Below, piece by piece: positions 33,156-40,266 of a DNA stretch of 44,712 bases. Position 1 is the stretch's first letter. The number at the start of each line of letters is the position of its first letter. This DNA is from Nitrosopelagicus sp964511265. Lineage in GTDB: Archaea > Thermoproteota > Nitrososphaeria > Nitrososphaerales > Nitrosopumilaceae. A program made the translations under genes and the position numbers. The stretch lies in NCBI GenBank assembly GCA_964511265.1, contig CAZEES010000008.1:1-44712 (forward strand), given 5' to 3'. The notes under the pieces are model-generated. The model saw only the letters and a list, made by a program, of their open reading frames with translations, did no database searches and was not told where the DNA came from.

Positions 33156-33485
33156 ATGATAATTAACAATTTAACATTCAAAGCACTGCTAAAAACCAAA
33201 GGTAGGAAAACAGGTAAGGAACATACAGTTTGGGCAAAAGCAGTAACCTATAATGACATGATTTACTTTTCAAGAAGAAACTCTGACAGTGATTGGTTAA
33301 AGAACGCAATTGCAAATCCTCAAGTGATAGTAAAATTTGATGAGAAGGAATTTTCAGGAATAGCTAGACTTGTCAAAGAAGAGGAATTAGCAAAAAAGAT
33401 TTCTAGTTTAAAATATACTGAGACAGATAGGCAAAAAGAATCTAGAGTTGTGTTAGAAGTTAGATTGATTGAAGATACAGATTAA
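33156..33485 (+). CDS. Deazaflavin-dependent nitroreductase-like protein (DUF385 family)
   Basis: About 109 residues from the ATG at 33156. The upstream extension of the open frame overlaps the 28-codon frame and is cysteine-rich without family match, so I reject it. LLKTKGRKTGKEHTVW is the family opening motif, followed by VTYNDMIYFSRRNSDSDWLKNAIANPQV. Members bind coenzyme F420, which Thaumarchaeota make, and reduce diverse substrates. Its stop shares TTAA with the convergent gene. Substrate unknown. Confidence 0.75.
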   Translation: MIINNLTFKALLKTKGRKTGKEHTVWAKAVTYNDMIYFSRRNSDSDWLKNAIANPQVIVKFDEKEFSGIARLVKEEELAKKISSLKYTETDRQKESRVVLEVRLIEDTD

Positions 33486-34147
33486 ATGATATGAACTACG
33501 GTGGATAGTCCTCTTCGGTCATATTCATTTCCATCTTTCTGTTCACTAATTATTATTGTAAATGAGATAACATCTCGTTGGGTACATTGACTTGCATCAA
33601 GTTTTAGATGAATGTCCAATACATCAAATTCATCTTCAGGAATATTTGTCTCATCAAAAAATACCTTACCAGTTGATTCTATTCTAAATCTTTCAGATTG
33701 ATGATGGAATCCAAGTTTAGTTTTTCGACCATCTCGTCCTACAGACTTTACATGTACATCTATAATTCCAGGTTTTGCCATAGTGTATTCGGATTTTTTG
33801 TTAACAAATACTCCAATTTGGAATGGTTTTCCGGCAGTAGCTTCAGCCATTTTTTGAATTCCATCATTCATTACAACATCAACGGCTTTGATAGATGTAG
33901 GAACTTTGGCAAGCCAAGTGTTTGTTTTTTCAATAATCGCAGAAATTTCACTTCTCCTTTTTTTGTCCTCATCCGAAGGTAATTTGTAATAATCAACCCA
34001 TTCCAGATAACTCCCAGAGATGTCCTCAATGAAATCAATACAGGTTCTTTTGTAATCATGAACATTATCAGTTCGCTCGGATGCATCATCAGTTCGCATT
34101 CCATCATAATCCATCGGCATTGCCATACTCATTTCAGATATTTTCAT
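33482..34147 (-). CDS. Hypothetical protein, no family recognised
   Basis: 221 residues, soluble, acidic. The N terminus is methionine-rich (MKISEMSMAMPMDYDGM). The middle is helical, and the last 120 residues look beta-rich (PGIIDVHVKSVGRDGRKTKLG). No catalytic motif is evident; two cysteines only. The stop codon lies in the TTAA shared with the DUF385 gene. It starts 43 bases from the divergent gene at 34191. Clean start and length make it a likely true gene. Confidence 0.7.
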   Translation of the reverse strand: MKISEMSMAMPMDYDGMRTDDASERTDNVHDYKRTCIDFIEDISGSYLEWVDYYKLPSDEDKKRRSEISAIIEKTNTWLAKVPTSIKAVDVVMNDGIQKMAEATAGKPFQIGVFVNKKSEYTMAKPGIIDVHVKSVGRDGRKTKLGFHHQSERFRIESTGKVFFDETNIPEDEFDVLDIHLKLDASQCTQRDVISFTIIISEQKDGNEYDRRGLSTVVHII

Positions 34148-34190
34148 CTAAAAAACTAATCTAAATATGGTATTATGTAAAATGTAAAAT

Positions 34191-34679
34191 ATGTTCAAGA
34201 CAATTATAGAAGATCTACAAAAAACACTAAAGTCAAATTTTCCTCAGATACGTTTTCTTTTAAAGAAAAATCCAGCTATAGCATACAAAGAGATTATAGA
34301 GATTGGGAAAGGAGTAGGCAAGAAATATGGGATAAATCTACTAGTGAATTTTCCTCATGAAGGAAAAATTGATGATTTTGATATGTATGGAAAACAAGAT
34401 CTTAGTTTATTGGTTAACATGGAAACAAGGAGGTTTCCTATCGATAGAAACATCATCAAAGAAAAGGCTGCAGAGATTTTAGGAGATGTAAAAACAGAAG
34501 ATGCATACATGTATGAAGATAAAGAAGGAGTAAGAATAATTTTCAATAATAATATTCAAGATAAGATTGACATTCTTCCACATTCATTACATATTTGGTA
34601 TGAGTTTACCGAACCAGTGACTGAATTTTGTGATTGGTTATTAGAGAATGTATATTTAATGAAAGAGACTCATGATTGA
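34191..34679 (+). CDS. Hypothetical protein, no family recognised
   Basis: 162 residues, mixed alpha/beta, soluble. Helical N terminus (KTIIEDLQKTLKS) then a region with alternating strands (GVRIIFNNNIQDKIDIL) and an aromatic C terminus (LHIWYEFTEPVTEFCDWLL). No known motif. It is divergent from the 33482 gene, with a short AT-rich promoter region between. The last 10 bases overlap the TPR gene on the other strand. Confidence 0.68.
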   Translation: MFKTIIEDLQKTLKSNFPQIRFLLKKNPAIAYKEIIEIGKGVGKKYGINLLVNFPHEGKIDDFDMYGKQDLSLLVNMETRRFPIDRNIIKEKAAEILGDVKTEDAYMYEDKEGVRIIFNNNIQDKIDILPHSLHIWYEFTEPVTEFCDWLLENVYLMKETHD

Positions 34680-35032
34680 GATTCAAGTTCAGAGATAAGA
34701 TCACGAACTTCAAAATTATCAGGGGCAATCGCTAAAATTTTTTTGCAGCAATCAATTACTATATCATTTTCTTTTAGAAATTGGTGAACACGTAATTTTA
34801 GAGATAACGACTCAACGTCATCAGGTTTAATTTCTAATACACGGTCAATATAATGAAGTGTCTTTTTTTCATCATTTAACATGTAGAACATGCTTCCCAT
34901 GATGAATAAAAAGTCAGGATCTTGAGAGAATTTTGCTTCTAGTTCATTGCCAAATTCTATAGCTTTCTCATATTCACCTTGGGTGATAAACTTGCGAAGT
35001 TTGCGTTTTGGATAATTAAATAGACCGCTCAT
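34670..35032 (-). CDS. Small TPR-repeat protein
   Basis: 120 residues with about three TPR-like helical hairpins: QGEYEKAIEFGNELEAKF, then LNDEKKTLHYIDRVLEIKPDD, and DIVIDCCKKILAIAPDN. The xxPDD/xxPDN turns are characteristic. TPR proteins mediate protein contacts; the partner is unknown. There is a basic N-terminal stretch (PKRKLRK). It converges on the gene at 34191 with a 10-base overlap. Confidence 0.75.
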   Translation of the reverse strand: MSGLFNYPKRKLRKFITQGEYEKAIEFGNELEAKFSQDPDFLFIMGSMFYMLNDEKKTLHYIDRVLEIKPDDVESLSLKLRVHQFLKENDIVIDCCKKILAIAPDNFEVRDLISELESQS

Positions 35033-35060
35033 TTTGTATCATACACTATCTATCAGAACA

Positions 35061-36554
35061 TTATGATATTCTCATAACGCCATTTGAAATTAACCATTGA
35101 ATGCCACTAACAAAGGTATTATCATCAATTTGTCCTGCAGCCCACCACTCTGCATTGCCCTTTATCCAATCAGGAATTGCGTTAGAGCCAGAACCACTTC
35201 CTTGAGAAGTTTCAGGAATTATCATTATTCCTTGATTAATTAGATATTGAATGCCACTAACAAACGATGCATCGTCAATTTGTCCTGCAGCCCACCATTC
35301 TGCATTATTTTTTACCCATTGAGGTATTTCTGTAATTGATGCAGTTGGAGGTGCAGAAAATGATGTGTCGCCACTTTTGATAACTTCAACATCAATGGTC
35401 ATTAATCCAGAAGTTGAATGATCACCACCAAGAATATGTTCAGGACCTGTACCATACACAATAATTGCATACTTGTATTTACCTGGAGGTTGATCTGCCA
35501 AAACAAATCTATGTGTTTGGCCAGACGCAGTGTATAATTCAGCCCTTCCTTCATCAGAAGAAATTGTCTTGATTGGAGGTTTTGATGTATCTCCAAATAT
35601 TGCAATATCATAATGTACTTGGTCTACATATTCAACAGGATTTACCATTCGTTTGAAATCAATAAACATTTCAATATCACATCCTTGTTTCACAATTTTT
35701 GGACCATAAGCGCCTTTTACAATCATTGAAAATGTATTAGTTGATTCATTGAATTGAGTTTTTTCATAGTTATCAGGACAGCCTGCAGCAGCTTGCTTTG
35801 CAGCAGTAGTTTCAACATCAACAAAAGGATTAGAAGTTACATTTTCTTTATAATCTAATAATTCAAAATCATACTCAACAGGCGGTATACCTGAAGAAAC
35901 ATGCATGAATGTTTCAGCTTTGATAGGAAATGGAAATTCATCTACAATCCAAACTTTACTTTGTATTCCACCAGTTTTCCAAGTCACTAGAACTGACTCA
36001 AATTCTCCAGCACCAACTCTTATTGTTTCTAGTGCAGTAGGAAGGATTTGTTGGCCACCGATATTTGCAATCTTTCCCCACGAAGCTGCTCTGAAGTCTT
36101 TTGGACCTTTTCCAGTCAAATCGCCAATTTCTTTTGTTGCAAATGCAGAAAGCCAAGCTATAGAAGACTTGTAAGCACCTCTATATGGAGAGATTTCTTC
36201 AGAACCGCCAGTAGGTTCTGGAGCAACTTGGCCTACATCCATTATTCCTTTAACTATTTTATTTCCATCATAAACTAAAACTTGTATTCTGAATTTATCT
36301 TCAGTACCAACTCGAACTTCTTCTTGCACCCACATTGCCATGTCAAAATCTGAACAATCTAGATAATCAACATGACACACGTTGTAGGCAAAATAGTCAC
36401 CAACTTTGAGACCTTCACCAACATACCAAGACCCATCAATGTTTACACCACCTGCTTGAAGTCCGCCTGAATTAACTTGAGCAGATGAATTTTGAACAGC
36501 AAGTGGAACTAGTAATAATAATAATGAAAATGCAATAATGATCGGTAGTTTCAC
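35061..36554 (-). CDS. Exported protein with two C-terminal WWAAGQIDD repeats
   Basis: 497 residues from a GTG at 36554. A signal peptide (about 1-26, ending SSAQ) is followed by a long beta-rich domain. Residues about 410-447 and 460-497 are two copies of a 38-residue module: IPxWxKxNAEWWAAGQIDD, then FVSGIQxLI. They are separated by a SQGSGSGS linker. The module recurs in many thaumarchaeal secreted proteins, and its function is unknown, possibly cell-wall binding or assembly. A TATA-like element 25 bases upstream suggests a leaderless mRNA. Confidence 0.83.
   Translation of the reverse strand: MKLPIIIAFSLLLLLVPLAVQNSSAQVNSGGLQAGGVNIDGSWYVGEGLKVGDYFAYNVCHVDYLDCSDFDMAMWVQEEVRVGTEDKFRIQVLVYDGNKIVKGIMDVGQVAPEPTGGSEEISPYRGAYKSSIAWLSAFATKEIGDLTGKGPKDFRAASWGKIANIGGQQILPTALETIRVGAGEFESVLVTWKTGGIQSKVWIVDEFPFPIKAETFMHVSSGIPPVEYDFELLDYKENVTSNPFVDVETTAAKQAAAGCPDNYEKTQFNESTNTFSMIVKGAYGPKIVKQGCDIEMFIDFKRMVNPVEYVDQVHYDIAIFGDTSKPPIKTISSDEGRAELYTASGQTHRFVLADQPPGKYKYAIIVYGTGPEHILGGDHSTSGLMTIDVEVIKSGDTSFSAPPTASITEIPQWVKNNAEWWAAGQIDDASFVSGIQYLINQGIMIIPETSQGSGSGSNAIPDWIKGNAEWWAAGQIDDNTFVSGIQWLISNGVMRIS
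35064..35327 (-). repeat. Tandem protein module repeat (two copies of about 114 bases)
   Basis: Copy 1 at 35214-35327 and copy 2 at 35064-35177 are similar in DNA as well as protein, for example the stretch encoding AEWWAAGQIDD is nearly identical. This suggests recent duplication or gene conversion. Confidence 0.75.
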
Positions 36555-36573
36555 AAAATTCAGACCACAATGA

Positions 36574-36583
36574 GCATATTTAA
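36574..36583 (-). promoter_or_regulatory. TATA element of the repeat-bearing exported protein
   Basis: On the minus strand TTAAATATGC is centred about 25 bases before the GTG start at 36554. This position supports the GTG as start of a leaderless mRNA. Confidence 0.5.
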
Positions 36584-36606
36584 TGTTTCATAGATTCATC
36601 AATAAG

Positions 36607-36628
36607 AAAAAAGGAAAAAAGAAAAAAA
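36607..36628 (-). terminator. Oligo-T terminator after the Cys-rich small gene
   Basis: On the minus strand three T runs (7, 6 and 6) are separated by one or two C, starting 13 bases after the stop codon of the gene at 36641. Such T tracts end transcription in archaea without a hairpin. It would separate that gene from the exported protein downstream. Confidence 0.65.
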
Positions 36629-36640
36629 TTGTTATTTTTT

Positions 36641-36784
36641 CTAGAGTTGTGATACTGCTTCTTTACATACATCAGAATTACATTTACAGTCATTACTGCA
36701 GATGCAAGATCCTTGCATTTCACAATCACATTGATATTCTGAGTCACCAGTATCGGCTTCACAGCCACATGCTTGATCTGTCAT
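36641..36784 (-). CDS. Small Cys-rich (metallothionein-like) protein
   Basis: This 47-residue frame starts MTDQACGCEADTGD and contains nine cysteines (6, 8, 19, 21, 27, 29, 33, 35, 40). Eight are arranged as four CxC pairs (CGC, CDC, CIC, CKC). It is acidic with few large hydrophobics. That composition is typical of metallothioneins that bind Cu, Zn or Cd in thiolate clusters. I do not recognise a described family. An oligo-T terminator follows, and the ATG lies 47 bases from the stop of the upstream gene. The longer overlapping frames in this region have no such pattern. Confidence 0.72.
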   Translation of the reverse strand: MTDQACGCEADTGDSEYQCDCEMQGSCICSNDCKCNSDVCKEAVSQL

Positions 36785-36831
36785 ACGATTATGTGACAAA
36801 ACTTGGTTTTAAAAGTTATCTTATTGTTTAG

Positions 36832-37716
36832 TTATAATTTGTGACCAAGTGTTAATAATGCATTTGTAATATCATCCAAAGAATCGATGGAGGCTGACAA
36901 TTCAGTTATAGTATTTGTGAGATCAAAGGCTGTTTTTAAAACATGGATTTTATCTGGATTTTTGTTTAGTGAATCTTTAATTTTATAAAAATTATTTCTG
37001 TTTTGATAATTCAGATACAGATAACAATCAGATAACAGAGAATTCTTAATTAAATAATTTGCCTTTTTTTCAATAATAGTGGAATTTTGATTCTTTTCAA
37101 TCATTTCAGAAAACCCACAAGTTGATTTTAGCATTCTTGACAGTAAAGAGGGAGTTGCTCTTTCAACTCCCGTTTCTGAGATAATTTTATCGGCAAATTG
37201 ATTTGTATTTTTTTGTTTAAGATTTCGTAGCAAGGATAACGCATGAACAGGGTTTGGGAGAACTTGATTTTGAAACAATATTGAGTCAATCAGAAAAAGT
37301 ATTGCACATTTTATCCAACATGATGCAAATGGATCATCTTTTCCTAGAGCAGTTTTTGCTTTTGAGAGTGCTAATTGGGATTCAATTAGAGCATTTTTAG
37401 TAGACGTTAAAAATAATGAATTTTTCTTTTCTTGGATTTTTGATATGAGCATTTTTAGTTCCCATTGTTCATCATGAATAATTTGGAGATTCCCATAATG
37501 AATTAGAGTCTCCGAGTTATTTTCAGAAAGATTTCCATGTGAGATTTTGAGAAATTTAGATTCATAATTCATGATTTCGTCAGGAATATTTTTCCCATCA
37601 AAGATGATCAAGTTGTATATTTCACAATCACTATCAAAGTTGTCTGAATTGTATCCTCCCAAAGCAATTGGAAAATTGTAAGGGCCGATGATTTTTAGAA
37701 TTTCATCCGGATTCAT
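36832..37716 (-). CDS. Unknown protein with a possible nucleotidyltransferase-like N terminus
   Basis: 294 residues, soluble. The N terminus has ALGGYNSDNFDSDCEIYNLIIFD. The GG at 20-21 and D30-x-E32 are close to the hGGx9Dh[DE]h pattern of minimal nucleotidyltransferases, although the spacing is one shorter. The C-terminal 180 residues are helical (DPFASCWIKCAILFLIDSILF) and could be a HEPN-like or related bundle. Both assignments are weak. It ends about 48 bases before the Cys-rich gene on the same strand. Confidence 0.65.
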   Translation of the reverse strand: MNPDEILKIIGPYNFPIALGGYNSDNFDSDCEIYNLIIFDGKNIPDEIMNYESKFLKISHGNLSENNSETLIHYGNLQIIHDEQWELKMLISKIQEKKNSLFLTSTKNALIESQLALSKAKTALGKDDPFASCWIKCAILFLIDSILFQNQVLPNPVHALSLLRNLKQKNTNQFADKIISETGVERATPSLLSRMLKSTCGFSEMIEKNQNSTIIEKKANYLIKNSLLSDCYLYLNYQNRNNFYKIKDSLNKNPDKIHVLKTAFDLTNTITELSASIDSLDDITNALLTLGHKL

Positions 37717-37850
37717 AATATTTTTCCCATTATCAAGTAATTATTTTCACTGCACAAAACTTTTTTGAGAATATGGTTTAATTTTGAATTTTTTTTGGAT
37801 GTTAATATTTGTCGGATTCGTTTAATTATGACAAATTTCGAGTCTAAACA

Positions 37851-37925
37851 GCTCCTATAGTGTAGTCCGGCCAAGCATATTGCCCTCTCAAGGCAGTGAC
37901 TCGGGTTCAAATCCCGATGGGAGCA
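37851..37925 (+). tRNA. tRNA-Glu(CTC)
   Basis: Acceptor GCTCCTA (37851-37857) pairs with TGGGAGC (37918-37924), discriminator A. The T arm is TCGGG-TTCAAAT-CCCGA. The anticodon stem TTGCC/GGCAG encloses CTCTCAA, anticodon CTC. No intron and no encoded CCA. Flanking genes do not overlap it; an open frame crossing it on the other strand is a shadow. Confidence 0.93.
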
Positions 37926-37969
37926 TCATTATAACAAAATTTTAATTTTTAGTATGTATTAACAATATC

Positions 37970-38632
37970 ATGGAACTTAGAAAATTAAAATTAAAAGAAC
38001 AATACAGAACAGATGAAGATGATATAATTTCAGAGTTTTTGATTCCTTGTCTGAATAATTGTATTGAATATGACAGGGCAGTGGAATTTGTGACATTAAG
38101 AGGTCTAACAACACTATCACTTGGATTTCATAATTCAACACCAAATGCAAGAATGCGATTAATCTCAGGGCATCAATTTGGAATTAAAGATTTGAATATG
38201 ATGAAAAAATTATTTTCAAAAAATGGCAATGGATGGAAGAATTTCAATCCAGGGTTGATCAAAGATGTAAAACTTGAACAAATTAGAAGATTGGTTAATG
38301 ATGGAAATCTTCTGTTAAAGATTGGCATTCCTAGTTCAGAGGACATTGATGGCACATTTTCAGAGAAAATGGGGATTTTCAGAGATGCAAATGGGGATTC
38401 AGTTGTTTTTTCAGGTACATCAAGCGTGATGTTTGCAAGAAAAAATACAAATTTTGAAACCATTGATGTATTCACGTCATGGAATGATAAGACAAGAGTA
38501 GATACAAAGATTAGAGATTTTGAGAGATTATGGCTTAATGAGACATCATCAGTCAAGATTTACGATTTCGAATATGCTGAAAGAAATAATTTGTTAAAAT
38601 ATTCTTCAGGATGGGCAGTAAATCCTAATTAA
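37970..38632 (+). CDS. Stand-alone PLD-like nuclease domain with altered HxK motif
   Basis: 220 residues resembling the phospholipase-D-fold domain found at the N terminus of some DEAD/SNF2-type helicases (YRTDEDDIISEFLIPCL at the start, later FSEKMGIFRDANGDSVVFSGT and NFETIDVFTSW). Active members have HEK where this has SEK (residues 131-133), so the catalytic histidine is missing here. No helicase is fused or adjacent. It may be an inactive binding module or a remnant. It lies between tRNA-Glu and endA and overlaps endA by 8 bases tail to tail. Confidence 0.68.
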   Translation: MELRKLKLKEQYRTDEDDIISEFLIPCLNNCIEYDRAVEFVTLRGLTTLSLGFHNSTPNARMRLISGHQFGIKDLNMMKKLFSKNGNGWKNFNPGLIKDVKLEQIRRLVNDGNLLLKIGIPSSEDIDGTFSEKMGIFRDANGDSVVFSGTSSVMFARKNTNFETIDVFTSWNDKTRVDTKIRDFERLWLNETSSVKIYDFEYAERNNLLKYSSGWAVNPN

Positions 38633-39200
38633 AATCAAAGTCCTTCATTTTGAATTCAGGTTTGTTTTCTAAGAAATTCATTTTGTTTATTTTATAATAG
38701 ATTATTTCTCCACGTCTTTCAATTACGGCAATGATAGGTTCTTTACCCATTTTTGTTATTTCGCCAATATTTTTGTAGAGTTTGCCAATTTTTTGTTGAG
38801 TGCCTTCATTGAATGCAAAGATGAGAAATTTAGCATCTTTTAATCCATAACTTCCACGTTCATAAACTCGGAAATCGGAACCAAATCCAAAACCATCTTT
38901 TACGACATAGCCTTTAGTTCGTAAATCTCTATAGAGTAAAAATCGTGTTAGGATATCATCATTTTTTTGGATGTATTTTTGGATCAATTGATCAAAAACT
39001 ATAGTTTTGTTTACTTTTTTTAATTCAAGTTTATTGTTATACAAAAGGTATAATGTCTCAAATGAGTCTAAGACTAGAGCATCTTTTTCAGATTCTCCAA
39101 ACCCTCGTTCTGTGAGAACATTCTGCATTTTTGGATTAATAACAATTATTTTTTCATTTATCAGTTTAGCTGAGATCTTTGTTTCAAAGTCAAAAGACAT
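38625..39200 (-). CDS. endA: tRNA-splicing endonuclease subunit
   Basis: This 191-residue EndA-family protein cuts bulge-helix-bulge introns. The core YRDLRTKGYVVKDGFGFGSDFRVYERG (residues 90-116, abbreviated) contains the position of the catalytic tyrosine (Tyr113), and GKEPIIAVIERRGEIIYYKI includes a possible catalytic lysine (Lys153). The histidine usually found after the ERG segment is not seen there: SYGLKDAKFLIF. It may thus be the structural subunit of a heterotetramer, with a catalytic partner elsewhere. A substrate, intron-bearing tRNA-Met, lies 6 kb away. Confidence 0.83.
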   Translation of the reverse strand: MSFDFETKISAKLINEKIIVINPKMQNVLTERGFGESEKDALVLDSFETLYLLYNNKLELKKVNKTIVFDQLIQKYIQKNDDILTRFLLYRDLRTKGYVVKDGFGFGSDFRVYERGSYGLKDAKFLIFAFNEGTQQKIGKLYKNIGEITKMGKEPIIAVIERRGEIIYYKINKMNFLENKPEFKMKDFDFN

Positions 39201-39313
39201 ACCTCGTTTAGAAGTAATACAATATAATAATTCTACATAATTGACTAGAAATAATACAAAATCAAGGCTTCTTATGCTAATCGTTAAAATAGGGTTGTTA
39301 AAGTTTCAATCGT

Positions 39314-39814
39314 ATGCATGGTGGATGTTATAGAAAAGGAAATGGGCAGCCTTATGCCAATACAAGACATATCAAAGGCAAACCTCAGATCAAAATTGCA
39401 AAATTCAACAGTGGAAATAAGAAAAGACAATTCGAATATTGTGTGCAATTACTCATTAATGAAAAAGTCCAGATTAGACATATGGCTATTGAATCTACCA
39501 GACTTGCTGCAAACAAGACTTTGGAGAAGACAACTGGAGAAACCGGATATTCATCACGTCTAAGAATTTACCCACATATTAGACTTAGAGAGAATAAACT
39601 AATTGCAGCAGCAGGTGCCGATAGACTTTCAGAAGGTATGAGACGTGCATTTGGAAAAGCAAATAGTCTTGCAGCACGAGTCAAACAAGGTCAAGTCATA
39701 ATGGAAATGAATGTAGATAAAGAACATGTGGAAGCAGCAAGTAGTGCATTACGTAAAGCATGTGTAAAATTACCAGGTACTCCTACAATCAAAGTATTTG
39801 AGATTAAAAATTAA
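39314..39814 (+). CDS. rpl10e: Ribosomal protein L10e (uL16)
   Basis: This 166-residue large-subunit protein lies near the central protuberance and contacts the tRNA acceptor arm. KFNSGNKKRQFEY, RLRIYPHIRLREN and the loop region AGADRLSEGMRRAFGKANS are typical. It is slightly shorter than other archaeal L10e at the N terminus, because it begins MHGGCYRKGNGQPY. The ATG follows an AT-rich promoter region of 113 bases shared with the divergent endA gene. It is not in a ribosomal operon here. Confidence 0.93.
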   Translation: MHGGCYRKGNGQPYANTRHIKGKPQIKIAKFNSGNKKRQFEYCVQLLINEKVQIRHMAIESTRLAANKTLEKTTGETGYSSRLRIYPHIRLRENKLIAAAGADRLSEGMRRAFGKANSLAARVKQGQVIMEMNVDKEHVEAASSALRKACVKLPGTPTIKVFEIKN

Positions 39815-39816
39815 TT

Positions 39817-40059
39817 TTATTCCAGTTTATTTTTCACAAATTCAAGAAATTCTTTAAATTCACTATCGGTAGGACTGCGTTTAAGAATTCTTCGGCATTG
39901 GTAATAAAATGAATTAAACAAGCGACCAACCATTATTCCTGAAGAAAATGAATTTGAATCAAGATTTGAAAATTTGGCTTTAATTTCATCAATTTGTTTA
40001 TTCGTCCCTTTAATTTCATTAATTTTTTTTTCAAGTATTTTTATGATTTCTTCATCCAT
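39817..40059 (-). CDS. Small hypothetical protein with coiled-coil N terminus
   Basis: 80 residues. The first 35 are predicted helix or coiled coil (DEEIIKILEKKINEIKG); the rest includes SSGIMVGRLFNSFYYQCRRILKR and a charged C terminus. No family is recognised. It converges on the L10e gene with 2 bases between their stops and lies just upstream of tRNA-Gly on the opposite strand. Regular start and composition support a true gene. Confidence 0.65.
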   Translation of the reverse strand: MDEEIIKILEKKINEIKGTNKQIDEIKAKFSNLDSNSFSSGIMVGRLFNSFYYQCRRILKRSPTDSEFKEFLEFVKNKLE

Positions 40060-40141
40060 GCTTTGATAAGATAGAAGATGAATTAAAAAATTGATATTGA
40101 AACATTACGCTTTAATATGCAACTTTTTTTTAAACGTTTGA

Positions 40142-40215
40142 GCAGTCATAGTATAGTTTGGTTATTATTCTAGCTTGCCAAGTTAGTGACCCGGGTTCAA
40201 ATCCCGGTGACTGCA
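40142..40215 (+). tRNA. tRNA-Gly(GCC)
   Basis: Acceptor GCAGTCA (40142-40148) pairs with TGACTGC (40208-40214), discriminator A. T arm CCGGG-TTCAAAT-CCCGG. The anticodon stem CTAGC/GTTAG encloses TTGCCAA, anticodon GCC. No intron. A run of nine T (40257-40265) downstream may end its transcript. Confidence 0.93.
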
Positions 40216-40256
40216 TGTTTGGTTTTTTAAGATAGCATTAAATTAGTTTCATTATG

Positions 40257-40265
40257 TTTTTTTTT
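40257..40265 (+). terminator. Nine-T run between tRNA-Gly and the next gene
   Basis: Nine consecutive T end one base before the ATG at 40267. Archaeal RNA polymerase terminates in such runs, so it may end the tRNA-Gly transcript. If so, the next gene has either its start inside this element or a transcript that begins within it. Confidence 0.45.
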
Positions 40266-40266
40266 C

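Noticed and set aside
36580..36831. Longer frames on both strands over the Cys-rich gene
   Set aside because: The overlapping frame that encodes nine patterned cysteines with a clean start, stop and terminator is a better explanation; these lack any pattern.
37713..37910. 65-codon minus-strand frame over tRNA-Glu
   Set aside because: It overlaps the tRNA and has no recognisable domain.
37851..39200. Integrated element at tRNA-Glu
   Set aside because: No integrase, no repeated tRNA 3' end seen downstream, and base composition is unchanged. Only the orphan PLD-like gene hints at it.
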